Part shown: piece after piece, positions 45,748 to 54,385 of the stretch
Layout of the letters: every line of letters starts with the position of its first letter
Position numbering within the stretch: position 1 is the stretch's first letter
Source of the DNA: Pseudorhizobium xiangyangii
GTDB lineage: Bacteria > Pseudomonadota > Alphaproteobacteria > Rhizobiales > Rhizobiaceae
Assembly: GCF_020531965.1 (NCBI RefSeq)
Contig: NZ_JAJAWH010000015.1
Coordinates: 62,001-126,000 of the forward strand
Direction of reading: 5' to 3'
DNA: 64,000 nt
The notes under the pieces: generated by a model
The model's input: only the letters and a program-made list of their open reading frames with translations
Database searches by the model: none
What the model was told of the DNA's origin: nothing
Position numbers and translations under genes: made by a program

Positions 45748-46356
45748 TTACCAGGCCCCGGACAGCATATTGCCCGCAAGCGGTACGATAGTCACCCCAC
45801 CATTCTGTCGTTCGACTGAAAGCGACGCCGGCATCTGCTTTGGAGACTTGCGAAACCATTTCGCAGCAACGGCTGCAAGATCACCGAGAGCTGCGTGCTT
45901 CTGCCAGTCGGCAAAGCGGCGCGCCGTTGCGTCTTGCTCGTGGCGCAAGAAGAATTCCCCTGATTGGCTCAGATCGTTGATCGATGCCGCCATCGCGGAT
46001 AGCGGCTTCTGGAACATACGTGCAGGCATCGACAGTTCTTGCGTGCTCTGCGGGAAGGCCGGCGCCATGAAGTCGAGCGCCCAGCTGTCGGTTTCGACCC
46101 AGCAATGGAAGTTTTCGCCGGTTCCTGTGACAAAGCCGTCTTCGCGATGATCCGCGAACAGGATGACCGTGCCTCCTAGATTGTATGAGGCCAGACCACC
46201 TCTTGGCGCAGCTCCGCAATTGAAGTGCTGGTTGAGGATGAAGGCGCCGAATGTACTGAAGAACATGGACGCCGTGGCCGGGTCTGCGCTCTCGTTGACG
46301 AGCAGGCTGTTGATGACCCTGTAGATCCGGTGATAGTCGCTCTGCTTGATCAACAT
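45748..46356 (-). CDS. DUF2026 family protein
   Basis: 202 residues. Matches a conserved uncharacterised family: LIKQSDYHRIYRVINSLLV, ASMFFSTFGAFILNQHFNC, GENFHCWVETDSWALDFMAP and the C-terminal WFRKSPKQMPASLSVE. The Cys/His/Asp positions (FNCG, HCWVE, DFMAPAF) recall a transglutaminase-like Cys-His-Asp triad; that is inference. The ribosome binding site is weak. Confidence 0.82.
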   Translation of the reverse strand: MLIKQSDYHRIYRVINSLLVNESADPATASMFFSTFGAFILNQHFNCGAAPRGGLASYNLGGTVILFADHREDGFVTGTGENFHCWVETDSWALDFMAPAFPQSTQELSMPARMFQKPLSAMAASINDLSQSGEFFLRHEQDATARRFADWQKHAALGDLAAVAAKWFRKSPKQMPASLSVERQNGGVTIVPLAGNMLSGAW

Positions 46357-46754
46357 GGGTCTGTGCTTTTGGTTCGGATGCGTCTGCGCCGTCCAATAGG
46401 CGATGGCCCGCAGGATGTAAACGATACGACTGCAGACTGCGATCTGCAGATCAGTATTTAGGTCCGCGAGGAGTTTGCCTTATGTCGCCAGCTGGTATGC
46501 GGTAATTTGAAGGGAAAGTGATGATTTTCCACGCCACGTCAAACGTCCGGTTTTGCCACTTGCTTCACGCTCTTTCGGGAAGGTTCGGCGGGTGAGGCTT
46601 CGGGAAGGTTCGGCGGGTGAGGCCAGCCGTCGCGATAGTAGCCGTGGATTTCAGCCATTGATAGCTTGGCTGATGACCCACGTATTCCATCCTCTGCCGG
46701 CAACCTGCCAGACACGCTATGAAGCCTATCCGATGTGGGCCAGGCGGAATGAAC
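46357..46754. other. Non-coding stretch with a tandem repeat
   Basis: About 400 bases without a supportable gene; contains the 2 x 25-base repeat at 46574-46623. Confidence 0.45.
46574..46623. repeat. Perfect 2 x 25-base tandem repeat
   Basis: The unit begins TTCGGGAAGGTTCGGCGGGT and ends GAGGC, repeated without gap. Non-coding; looks like a recent slippage duplication. Confidence 0.85.
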
Positions 46755-47060
46755 TCAAACCCTCGGAACTATCGGCGTACCGAATACATGCTTCCGTCCA
46801 AGTGGCCGCGGTTGGTTCATGTGATCTTGTGCTTCCTCAACAGCCACGGCAAAGGCGGCCCTAGCTTCTTCTAAGGAAGTGTGTCCTGCCAGGGCTCCGC
46901 GGCAAGCGCTTCTCGCTCTGACAAACCGAATACCCTGACGGTATGGCCAGTGATCGGTGAGCCAAACGAGTGCCTCGAAAGGTCCGCGAACTTCCTGACG
47001 CCCCGTCGAGACAAAGTCGATGTCGACTGAGGCACTCCAATACGCCTTAGGACTAGTCAT
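46755..47060 (-). CDS. DUF982 protein (second copy)
   Basis: 101 residues from ATG 47060, after GGAGAGGAGAT. DUF982 pattern: GRQEVRGPFEALVWLTDHWP, RFVRARSACRGALAGH and AFAVAVEEA. Only distantly similar to the copy at 31430-31729. An imperfect EcfG-like element lies upstream. Confidence 0.8.
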   Translation of the reverse strand: MTSPKAYWSASVDIDFVSTGRQEVRGPFEALVWLTDHWPYRQGIRFVRARSACRGALAGHTSLEEARAAFAVAVEEAQDHMNQPRPLGRKHVFGTPIVPRV

Positions 47061-47399
47061 ATCTCCTCTCCAATCACGCCGATCTTTGTTTAAGCAAAAC
47101 TCAGATTAGGCCGCGCTGGTTCCCTGGTATCTTTAACGATGTGTGGAAGGCGCGTGACGACGTGTTATTTGTGTTTCAAACACCGGTCACCCGCCCTTGA
47201 GAGCAGCGACATCCCAAACAGACAGACAGTAAGAATGACAAGGGTGACGAACCATGTCTGGCCAGCTCCCGGACACATTTACTATCCGCACTGCGCCAGG
47301 TTACCACTCATGGCGAGATCTGCCCTTCCTTGGTATATGGGGGCGATCCTAGCCATGGGCTGTAGCAAACATACCAGTTGGGCCCGAGGTTTCCCGCGG
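47061..47399. other. Non-coding stretch
   Basis: No supportable gene. It holds the possible promoter at 47098-47123 for the DUF982 gene. Confidence 0.4.
47098..47123 (-). promoter_or_regulatory. Possible EcfG-like promoter for the DUF982 gene
   Basis: On the minus strand: GGAAC, 17 bases, AGTT, 37 bases before the start at 47060. Confidence 0.35.
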
Positions 47400-47525
47400 C
47401 TATCGCGTCAAAGTGGCAGCGTCACTAAGGGCGTAGGTGCGTTCCTTGTTTGTGGGAAGTAACTGCGTTGCTCCCAAAGCGGCTAGGAACACAATCAAAG
47501 ATGTCGAAATCAGCGCAATCTTCAT
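47400..47525 (-). CDS. Very small secreted or membrane peptide, 41 aa
   Basis: Starts MKIALISTSLIVFLAALGAT with GGAGGA five bases before the ATG at 47525. A short positively charged start and a hydrophobic core followed by QLLPTNKERTYALSDAATL look like a signal peptide or a single membrane helix with a short tail. It lies 20 bases downstream of the gene at 47546-47743 on the same strand. Confidence 0.55.
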   Translation of the reverse strand: MKIALISTSLIVFLAALGATQLLPTNKERTYALSDAATLTR

Positions 47526-47545
47526 AATGTCCTCCTCGCTCGTCG

Positions 47546-47743
47546 TTATAGCCAATACTTGACCGAGCCGCGGTTGATGATGGCTTTCATCATGGCGTCC
47601 AGTTCGGCTTTAGACGGACCGAACCGATCGAAAAGGTCTTGAGCCTTCTCACGAGGTAAATCATAAGCGGCACGAAACTCTTCGAGGCCGTATTCGATCG
47701 CTGTAAACCTGGGCTTTGATGTCGATGCGCGTGTCTCGGGCAT
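47546..47743 (-). CDS. Small hypothetical protein, 65 aa
   Basis: Starts MPETRASTSKPRFTAIEYGL at ATG 47743 (GGAGG five bases upstream). Contains EEFRAAYDLPREKAQDLFDR and FGPSKAELDAMMKAI, a helical, DNA-binding-like small protein of a kind common on rhizobial replicons. Unrecognised family. Probably co-transcribed with the 41-residue peptide downstream. Confidence 0.65.
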   Translation of the reverse strand: MPETRASTSKPRFTAIEYGLEEFRAAYDLPREKAQDLFDRFGPSKAELDAMMKAIINRGSVKYWL

Positions 47744-48065
47744 TGGCACCTCCACGATTTTTCGCGGGATATAATTCCTAACAACGATTTTGGTTCCTCG
47801 GTTCCATGTCAAAGCTTCTCATCAAGAGCTTTCAAAGCCAGGCCTCCCCAAATACTTGCCAAAGCGCTCTGAAGGAAGGAGGTTACCGGCGAACACCCTG
47901 TTTGAAAGACGTCTGTTCGTGAGGGAGGCTCACGATATTTAAGGGCGAGCCAGTCTGAAGACGTCTTTGACGTCCTCGACGATGGCCGGACGATAAGCGA
48001 GGCGATGCCCACGAGGTCCTAGTAAGAGCGCGCTGGATGCCGCAAAAGGCTGACGTGGGCCTTGT
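47744..48065. other. Non-coding stretch
   Basis: No supportable gene. A GGAAC-N17-TGTT element on the minus strand at 47780-47805 could be a weak stress promoter for the gene at 47546-47743. Confidence 0.35.
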
Positions 48066-48251
48066 TCACTGAATGGTGCGAGTCTGATTAACAGCAAATT
48101 CCCGCTCTTTGGCGGTCCTCACCTTCTTGGCCATTTCGGCATCTTGGTAAGGCCCGAGCGATCCTGTATCGCCATCGTTGCTCCATTCCACCCAGTGGCC
48201 GTGATCATCTGAACGTACGACGACGCACAGCGTCTTGTTGGTGTCCGGCAT
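48066..48251 (-). CDS. Small hypothetical protein, 61 aa
   Basis: Starts MPDTNKTLCVVVRSDDHGHW and continues VEWSNDGDTGSLGPYQDAEM, then a basic helix (AKKVRTAKEREFAV). AGGGAA precedes the ATG. Small strand-then-helix protein; not assigned to a family. Confidence 0.65.
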   Translation of the reverse strand: MPDTNKTLCVVVRSDDHGHWVEWSNDGDTGSLGPYQDAEMAKKVRTAKEREFAVNQTRTIQ

Positions 48252-48322
48252 AACTGTTTCCCTTGTTGGGGAGACTGTAGTCGAGCTCTACCTAGACCAC
48301 AACCGGGAAAGTCGGCAAGTAC

Positions 48323-48502
48323 CTACTCGCTGGTCGTTACACCGTAGACGACGATGAAGAGGTATAAGGCAAACGCCATTAGGCCGAAGCCTGCGATGAA
48401 TAGCGCAAGGCCGCGTCCAGCAACAATCTTTCGCTTCTTTTTTTCGGGCGAATCTGCGGATGGTGACAACCCTGTCGGGGTTCTTTTATCCTTCGTTTCC
48501 AT
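48323..48502 (-). CDS. Small single-helix membrane protein, 59 aa
   Basis: Starts METKDKRTPTGLSPSADSPE, then the basic KKKRKIVAGRG and one transmembrane helix (ALFIAGFGLMAFALYLFIVV). It lies 11 bases downstream of another tiny membrane gene (48514-48666); the two probably form an operon. Function unknown. Confidence 0.6.
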   Translation of the reverse strand: METKDKRTPTGLSPSADSPEKKKRKIVAGRGLALFIAGFGLMAFALYLFIVVYGVTTSE

Positions 48503-48513
48503 CACTGGCTCTC

Positions 48514-48666
48514 TTAATCTATCGCATGCGGCGATGCCTGACTTAGCTCAGGTTCTCCCGGATTGAGAAACACGAGGTAGGCGACAGCGAAAATGGCGGC
48601 GAGCCCTAGCACTGTCAGGACGAGCCTAGCCATACCCACCCTGGTGTCACGGTCTGAGTTATTCAT
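48514..48666 (-). CDS. Small single-helix membrane protein, 50 aa
   Basis: Starts MNNSDRDTRVGMARLVLTVL, with a transmembrane helix (LVLTVLGLAAIFAVAYLVFL) and the tail NPGEPELSQASPHAID. A second possible start is the ATG at 48633. An EcfG-like element (GGAAC-N16-TGTT) ends only about 10 bases before the first ATG, which fits the second start better. Pairs with the next membrane gene. Confidence 0.5.
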   Translation of the reverse strand: MNNSDRDTRVGMARLVLTVLGLAAIFAVAYLVFLNPGEPELSQASPHAID

Positions 48667-48675
48667 ATTTGAGCT

Positions 48676-48700
48676 AACAGCGGAGGGAGATCAAAGTTCC
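48676..48700 (-). promoter_or_regulatory. Possible EcfG-like promoter for the tiny membrane gene pair
   Basis: On the minus strand: GGAAC, 16 bases, TGTT. Close to the first ATG of the downstream gene (48666). Confidence 0.35.
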
Positions 48701-48824
48701 TCGCGGAGCCAATTCAAGAGGCCAAGGCTGTGGATCGGTGGTCACGGGGTGAGAGCCCCGACTATTGGGAAGGAGGTGTGACCCGCCGATCGATGATGGA
48801 AGGGCGGATCTAGTTATAAATAAC

Positions 48825-49181
48825 CTATGTCCTTACAGTACCAATCAAGACTGCTTCACACCCCAACGGTGCGCTGGAAGCTGTCCCTGGTGCTGCCGGG
48901 TTTGGCTTGCTCGCTTCGAGAGCTTTCCATGCCCTAAGTACTAGATCGTTGATCGCGGCATCGTCGCTGGGAAAACCCGCAGCGATGCGCTCAATGACAG
49001 TGAACTGGGCTGCTCTCGAATAGTGGTGCTTGATCGGGCTCTCGCCCCCTTCAAGCTTTTGATACCCGCGAACAGTGATACCAAGAGCCTCCGCCATGTG
49101 GGCCTGCGTCATCTTAGACATTCTACGTAGATGAGCGAGTTCTGCAGCAGTCATGTTGATCGAAGCTTCTTCGGATTCCAT
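48825..49181 (-). CDS. XRE-type helix-turn-helix protein
   Basis: 118 residues from ATG 49181 (AAGGTT upstream). HTH: LAHLRRMSKMTQAHMAEALG then ITVRGYQKLEGGESPIKHHY. The C-terminal part (about 65-100) is helical, the tail low in complexity. Probably a DNA-binding regulator; no phage or toxin partner is adjacent. Confidence 0.75.
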   Translation of the reverse strand: MESEEASINMTAAELAHLRRMSKMTQAHMAEALGITVRGYQKLEGGESPIKHHYSRAAQFTVIERIAAGFPSDDAAINDLVLRAWKALEASKPNPAAPGTASSAPLGCEAVLIGTVRT

Positions 49182-49426
49182 CGATTTAACCTTCCAGGGG
49201 TATGATCTTAGGACTGGAGAGAGTTGCACTCCCCCGGGCCGCCAGTGACGAGGCTATGAAGAGTGTCAATCCCCCTGCCGAACCAGACTTGGAGGTTGAC
49301 CGTGCGCTCACCTGGTCCTGTAGACTTGAATGCATTGTGGTTACGAGGTACGAACTCTGTTCGTATTTGTCAAGGAGCTCGTGGCCCATCGCTCGCCGTG
49401 ATCTCGCTCCATACGTTTCGTAACTC

Positions 49427-49451
49427 GGAACCGAAATCATTTCCTAACGTT
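49427..49451 (+). promoter_or_regulatory. EcfG/RpoE2-type general-stress promoter (exact match)
   Basis: GGAAC, 16 bases, CGTT. The -10 element ends 30 bases before the TTG start of the BA14K-like gene at 49482. Confidence 0.75.
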
Positions 49452-49481
49452 CTAAATTCTCTGCAGAAAAGGAATCTAGAA

Positions 49482-49949
49482 TTGCAAACATACCTAAAGT
49501 CTATCACCGCGGCAGCTGTGAGTGCCCTTATTTTCTCCGCTTCCATTGGCACTAATCCAGCCGGCGCTTTCGGTATGCCCCAGGCTCAGGTTCCACAGGC
49601 AGCGCCCGTGGAACAGATACAGTTTCGAGGAGATAACCGCGACCGCAGCCGCTTCGACAGAGACCGTGACGACCGGGGCGGAAGTTATCGGGGCCACCGC
49701 GGTTCGCGGGAATATCGTAGGGGTTATAGACGCCACAGTGATGGCTGGTGGTATCCGCTGGCGGCTTTCGGGGCTGGCGCAATCATTGGCGGCGCCATCT
49801 CGAACCAGCCTCGACCAGGCCAGGCCTCGTCCAGTCGCCACGTAGAATGGTGCATGGATCGCTATCGTACCTATCGCGCATTGGATAACACCTACGTGCC
49901 ACGGGCGGGTGAAAGGGCTCAGTGTTCCTCGCCCTACTCGCGTAACTAG
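49482..49949 (+). CDS. BA14K-like secreted protein
   Basis: 155 residues from a TTG at 49482, chosen because AAAAGGAA lies eight bases upstream and a signal peptide follows (YLKSITAAAVSALIFSASIG). The middle is rich in Arg, Asp and Gly (RDRSRFDRDRDDRGGSYRG). The C-terminal BA14K motif is HVEWCMDRYRTYRALDNTYV. BA14K proteins are lectin-like and immunoreactive in Brucella. Preceded by an exact EcfG-type promoter. Confidence 0.82.
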   Translation: MQTYLKSITAAAVSALIFSASIGTNPAGAFGMPQAQVPQAAPVEQIQFRGDNRDRSRFDRDRDDRGGSYRGHRGSREYRRGYRRHSDGWWYPLAAFGAGAIIGGAISNQPRPGQASSSRHVEWCMDRYRTYRALDNTYVPRAGERAQCSSPYSRN

Positions 49950-50317
49950 ACGTAAAATGGCGTCACGTGTTTTTTCTACATTTTAGACCTTAAAAATGGC
50001 CCCGCCACCGTGAGGCGGGGCCAAGGGGAGGTCCGTGCCCAGCTTTCTAAAGAGGGCCCTGAGTATGCGATGAGCTCGTTTAAAACTGTCCAGGGCTGAT
50101 ATCTGTCACTCGCTTTGAGGCTGCTTCTCTAGTGAAGAAACTGTCCCCCCCGCCGGCGTATAAGAGGAGCCTTTTTGGAGGGTGGATCCCGTGCTTCCCA
50201 TGTGCTCGTGATGCGAAGCGTGGCAAGACATGCTTGGTTACTTGAAATTGTGCGCTGCAGCATTATCTTCTCCACTCGGGAGTCGGCCGGCTTTCCGTGA
50301 CCCGCCGAGGAATCGAT
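49950..50317. other. Non-coding stretch with a strong hairpin
   Basis: Contains the hairpin at 49998-50022. Otherwise no supportable gene. Confidence 0.45.
49998..50022. terminator. GC-rich hairpin after the BA14K-like gene
   Basis: GGCCCCGCC, loop ACCGTGA, GGCGGGGCC. On the minus strand a short T-run (ATTTTTA) follows, on the plus strand none. It probably stops transcription of the BA14K-like gene, possibly in both directions. Confidence 0.55.
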
Positions 50318-51391
50318 ATGAGAAGAATTTCAGACACGATTAAACGCCTCTCGCGTCACCAGAGCTTCTTTCATAACGGCTCACCGAGAGGCAGGCTTAT
50401 GGAGCTACAAAGCCTGGGTTGCAATCCCGGCGAACTGACGGGCTGGCATTACATCCCTGACAACCTGGACTCCTCACCTGCTCTTGTGGTGGTTTTGCAT
50501 GGATGCACTCAGACCGCTTCAGATTATGACTATGGGTCGGGGTGGTCGGCACTGGCTAAGGATTTTGGGTTCGCCGTTCTCTTTCCCGAGCAGTCACGAC
50601 AGAATAACCCGAACCTCTGCTTCAATTGGTTCTACGATGGCGACATCGAGCGTGATCAGGGCGAAGTCCTATCCATCCGCGAAATGATTGGCACCATGGT
50701 TTCCAATCACGGTATTGATCCCAAGCGGATCTTCGTAACGGGATTGTCGGCGGGCGGCGCCATGGCAAACGCCATGCTCGTCGTTTACCCTGAGGTGTTT
50801 GCCGGCGGAGCGATCATTGCGGGCCTCCCCTACGGCGCAGCCTCGACTATCCCGCAGGCGTTTGACCGGATGCGGGGCCACGCGCTACCGTCTGGGAGAT
50901 CCCTTCAGGAAAAGCTTCGCACCGCATCCCCCCACACCGGCCCATGGCCTTTGGTTTCCGTTTGGCATGGAACAGAAGACAAGACGGTCGACAAAGCCAA
51001 TGCGCAGGCGATCGTCAGTCAATGGAGCGAGGTGCACGGTGTTGGCAAAAGGCCGAACCAGACTAATTATCTCGATGGGCTGGAACATTCCGTGTGGACG
51101 GATGGCTCGGGCCGCGATGTCATCGAGTTATACTGCGTGACCGGACTAGGCCACGGGACACCCCTTGATGCAACGAGCGGATACGGGCAGGCTGCACCGC
51201 ATATGTTGGACGTTGGCATATCCTCGACGGAACACATCGCCCGTGGATGGGGCTTGACGCCCTCGTTCGCCCGAAAGGCGAAGTCGCCTAGTATCGGCAC
51301 ACGTGGCCCCGACCGAGCCCGTCCCGCCGACAAAGGTGGGATTCAGAATATCATAGAAGACGCGTTACGCACCGCCGGCCTGATGAGGTGA
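50318..51391 (+). CDS. PHB depolymerase family esterase
   Basis: 357 residues from ATG 50318 (GAGGAAT upstream). Alpha/beta hydrolase of the extracellular PHB-depolymerase type: ALVVVLHGCTQTASDYD (oxyanion region), nucleophile Ser 144 in VTGLSAGGAM, an Asp in WHGTEDKTVDKA and a His in TGLGHGTPLDA. No signal peptide is evident, so it may act in the cytosol on short-chain hydroxybutyrate oligomers or other esters. Confidence 0.88.
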   Translation: MRRISDTIKRLSRHQSFFHNGSPRGRLMELQSLGCNPGELTGWHYIPDNLDSSPALVVVLHGCTQTASDYDYGSGWSALAKDFGFAVLFPEQSRQNNPNLCFNWFYDGDIERDQGEVLSIREMIGTMVSNHGIDPKRIFVTGLSAGGAMANAMLVVYPEVFAGGAIIAGLPYGAASTIPQAFDRMRGHALPSGRSLQEKLRTASPHTGPWPLVSVWHGTEDKTVDKANAQAIVSQWSEVHGVGKRPNQTNYLDGLEHSVWTDGSGRDVIELYCVTGLGHGTPLDATSGYGQAAPHMLDVGISSTEHIARGWGLTPSFARKAKSPSIGTRGPDRARPADKGGIQNIIEDALRTAGLMR

Positions 51392-51843
51392 TTCAGGGTG
51401 GTGAGAAATGCGGCACCCCTCGGGTTGGCTTCTAATCTGCCTTTTCTCGGTTTCATTGTATCGACGCTGAAGAGCGGAATGCCGTCGCCCACGATGAACC
51501 GTAGCCAGCAAGCGCCCGCCTGCACATCCAGCCGGTGGAACTAGACATGGTTCAGCTGTTTTCCGAGGAATTCCTTTCCAAGGAGGGTGTGAGCCGTCGT
51601 CAACGTCGGAATGAGGCCTTCGTTAGGATTACATATGGAACTTAAGGTCGCCTTCGGTTCGGATCTGAAGGAATCCTCGATGTTCATACGGCTTGAACAG
51701 CTAAGTCACAGGTGGGCACCCATTGATCACCATCAGTTGGTTGTCCCGAATGGTCCGGTCGAACCGTCCACTTCCATTTCCGCTTATGTGTTGAGAGAGC
51801 ATGCATTCAGATCGCGCCTTTAGGATAGCTCCCGGGCAATCGA
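51392..51843. other. Non-coding stretch
   Basis: About 450 bases. A short plus-strand frame at 51611-51823 is not clearly protein-like. Nothing else recognised. Confidence 0.4.
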
Positions 51844-51868
51844 GGAACATAAGTAGGAGCGAGCAGTT
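51844..51868 (+). promoter_or_regulatory. EcfG-like promoter for the gene at 51893
   Basis: GGAAC, 16 bases, AGTT, ending 24 bases before the start codon. Confidence 0.45.
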
Positions 51869-51892
51869 CGGTGGTTTTCAGGAGGAAAAGCG

Positions 51893-52234
51893 ATGAAGGC
51901 GATTCATGCATTTGCGATGGCCGTTGGTCTAGTTCTTCTTACCCCGCCCCCTAGCAATGCCGACTGTGTGGATGTCACTACGTCCGTCGATAAAACCGGG
52001 ATATCAAAAGACGGGAGTCATGCTCCCATGGAAGGTAAGGCCGAAACCCAGGCGCAACCGGGGCCGGCGACAGGAACCACGACCACGAGCTCAGATACAG
52101 CGGATAAATCACCCCAAAAGGATGGTAGTAACATGCCCTTGGGGGAAACCCCCGATCTTGCCACGTCTGGCCAGGACGCTGAAGCACAGCAGCAGGGCGA
52201 GAAGACAGCCGGTGCTGTTGCCCAGAAGTGCTGA
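51893..52234 (+). CDS. Small secreted low-complexity protein
   Basis: 113 residues with a signal peptide (AIHAFAMAVGLVLLTPPPSN) and a mature part rich in Thr, Ser, Gln, Ala and Pro, with loosely repeated DGS-x-APM/NMPL-G-E segments. GGAGG precedes the ATG. A Cys lies near the signal cleavage region (ADCVD) and one is the last residue. Function unknown; an upstream EcfG-like element suggests stress expression. Confidence 0.72.
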   Translation: MKAIHAFAMAVGLVLLTPPPSNADCVDVTTSVDKTGISKDGSHAPMEGKAETQAQPGPATGTTTTSSDTADKSPQKDGSNMPLGETPDLATSGQDAEAQQQGEKTAGAVAQKC

Positions 52235-52711
52235 GGGCCGGGCTATCTGAGTCGCTTCAGAGCAGTATGAGGCGAAATCTGGTCCAGCCACTTGTCGGCT
52301 CACACATGCGCGGATTGCCGCGCATATGGTCAGTCCGCGACTTCCAGCTTCCAGGTACGCAAGCTCCTTTTGTCCTACAAACTCGGAGCTGTTAAAATCC
52401 GCTTGGCACGACTATTGCGATGGGCGAAACCCCTGGAGCAGCAATCAAAAAGCTCGGCGAGCCGGTTAGGCGGGGCCGAGTTTCGGATACTCCATAACAA
52501 CCGAATTTTGTGAGGCAAAGGCGCATTCATGACCGGTCGGGGCAACGCCCTTTTATTTTGGATGACCAACGGACGGATAACGCCTTGATTATCCTTAAAG
52601 CACTCGCCAGCCTCCCGCAGGGCAGATGATGCCTGTAGTGGTGCCGAGTGTGACGGAAATTGCGGCGGCGCCGTTGATGTAGGGGTTCGCGCGAAAATCA
52701 TCCGAGCTGTC
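52235..52711. other. Non-coding stretch with a small hairpin
   Basis: Holds an 8-base stem, ATGCGCGG (52306-52313) with CCGCGCAT (52318-52325), without a U-tract. No supportable gene. Confidence 0.4.
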
Positions 52712-52737
52712 GGAACTCTCCCTGCGCTGGGGTGGTT
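52712..52737 (+). promoter_or_regulatory. EcfG-like promoter for the SDR gene
   Basis: GGAAC, 17 bases, GGTT, ending 33 bases before the start codon at 52771. Confidence 0.5.
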
Positions 52738-52770
52738 AGCATGCTACCACGGAATGGGAGAAGATAGACT

Positions 52771-53634
52771 ATGACCAAGATCCGCCGCCCTGAGCCCCCG
52801 CAGCCGGAACAGCAACAGGAACCGCCGGGCAAAACAGCGTTGATGCAACCAGTTCCGGATCACGGCGAGAACTCGTACAAGGGCGATCGCAAGCTGGAGG
52901 GCAAAGTCGCCCTTATTACGGGAGCTGATTCCGGTATTGGAAAAGCGGTCGCTATCGCCTTCGCGCGAGAAGGGGCCGACATCGTCATTTCTTATCTGAA
53001 TGAGGACGAGGACGCGCGCGATACCGCCAAGTGGGTTGAAGAGGCCGGCCGCAAGGCCATGGTAGTGCCTGGCGATATCAAGTCGGAGGATCATTGCAAG
53101 ACTATTGTGCAGCGCACAGTAGACGAGTTCGGTGGCATTGACATCCTCGTGAACAACGCTGCTTTCCAACGTACCTACGCGGATATCAGCGATATCACTG
53201 CCGACGAGTGGGACGAGACCTTCCGCACCAACATATACGCACCGTTCTTCCTTTCAAAGGCCGCGGCTCCGCACATGAAGGCCGGTAGCTCTATCATCAA
53301 CACTACCTCGATCCAGTCACGGCAACCTTCGCCGCAGCTTCTCGCATATGCATCCACAAAAGGAGCTATATCCAATTTCACTGCAGGCCTTGCGGAAATG
53401 CTGGCCGAAAAACGCATCCGCGTAAATGCTGTCGCGCCAGGTCCGATCTGGACGCCGCTTATTCCTTCGACGATGCCGGCCGAGAAAGCAGCCAAATTCG
53501 GCGAGCAGACCCTTCTCAAGCGAGCGGGCCAGCCTGCTGAACTCGCCGGCGCATACGTTCTCCTGGCATCGGATCTCGGCAGCTACATGACGGGTGCCGT
53601 CATCCCGGTCACAGGCGGGGAGATCATGATCTAA
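52771..53634 (+). CDS. SDR family oxidoreductase, general-stress type
   Basis: 287 residues. A Pro/Gln-rich N-terminal extension (RRPEPPQPEQQQEPPG) is typical of the YghA/GSP39-like SDR group. The cofactor motif ALITGADSGIGKAVAIAFA lies near residue 47, NNAA near 129, and the catalytic YASTK near 192; the Ser is in NTTSIQS. NAD(P)-dependent; the substrate is unknown. An EcfG-like promoter lies upstream. Confidence 0.92.
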   Translation: MTKIRRPEPPQPEQQQEPPGKTALMQPVPDHGENSYKGDRKLEGKVALITGADSGIGKAVAIAFAREGADIVISYLNEDEDARDTAKWVEEAGRKAMVVPGDIKSEDHCKTIVQRTVDEFGGIDILVNNAAFQRTYADISDITADEWDETFRTNIYAPFFLSKAAAPHMKAGSSIINTTSIQSRQPSPQLLAYASTKGAISNFTAGLAEMLAEKRIRVNAVAPGPIWTPLIPSTMPAEKAAKFGEQTLLKRAGQPAELAGAYVLLASDLGSYMTGAVIPVTGGEIMI

Positions 53635-53838
53635 ACATGTTGCGGCAGGAGGGGTTGCGACCATCTCCCTGTCGCGCCGCCTGCATATCCTTTCTTCAAC
53701 ATCTGATCGAGATAGATATTCTGTGCCGAGCGTTAACAAAACACGCTCGCACAACTGCGGGAAGGTACCTCCCAACTGCGCTCGGGAAGCGTTGTGGAGA
53801 TTGCAAGCGGAGCGAACGGAAGTTCCAACGAAACAGAT

Positions 53839-53863
53839 GGAACCATTTCCCCGTTTTCGCATT
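53839..53863 (+). promoter_or_regulatory. Possible EcfG-like promoter for the response regulator
   Basis: GGAAC, 16 bases, CATT, ending 46 bases before the ATG at 53910. Confidence 0.35.
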
Positions 53864-53909
53864 AAGAGGGCCACATCATAGAAGTCGAGCTCAGACTGGT
53901 TGCGTATTC

Positions 53910-54317
53910 ATGGCAGGTGACACTAATTGCGTTCTGGTTGTCGAGGATGACGGTCTGATCCGTTTGAGTCTTGTAGAGGAATTGGAAGACGCGGGTCTGA
54001 GTGTATTCGAAGCAAGCACGGCGGATGAGGCGCTGCAGATCATCGAGGAGCACCCGCAAATCGAAGTTATTTTTACCGACATCGATATGCCCGGCTCGAT
54101 GGATGGCTTGAAAATGGCCACGCTTGTGCGTCAGTCCCGTCCCGATATGCAGATTCTGCTAACATCTGGCTATCTTAAAGTATCCAAAAACGATCTCCCA
54201 TGGAAAATTCCGTTTATCTCAAAGCCTTATGAAGTGGATCGCGTCGTAAGCCATATCCGCAGCATGACGGGCCAACGGGGGGAGGGCATTTGCCTTGGGC
54301 CGAGCTTTGGTTCATAA
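53910..54317 (+). CDS. Single-domain response regulator
   Basis: 135 residues from ATG 53910; the frame is open upstream without conservation. Receiver domain: VLVVEDDGLIRLSLVEELED, phospho-acceptor Asp 57 in FTDIDMPGSMDGL, LLTSGY and the Lys in ISKPYE. No output domain, so it acts on other proteins or in a phosphorelay. It lies 69 bases before the chemosensory operon and could feed into it. Confidence 0.9.
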   Translation: MAGDTNCVLVVEDDGLIRLSLVEELEDAGLSVFEASTADEALQIIEEHPQIEVIFTDIDMPGSMDGLKMATLVRQSRPDMQILLTSGYLKVSKNDLPWKIPFISKPYEVDRVVSHIRSMTGQRGEGICLGPSFGS

Positions 54318-54385
54318 AAAATCGAAATGAACCAGCAGCCCCGCCCTCATGTGCTTGTCACTGGGCCTAGATATCGGACCCTTCC

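Noticed and set aside
47809-48012. 67-residue minus-strand frame ending just before the small gene at 47743
   Set aside because: Poor start region and no recognisable features; only the last third looks protein-like.
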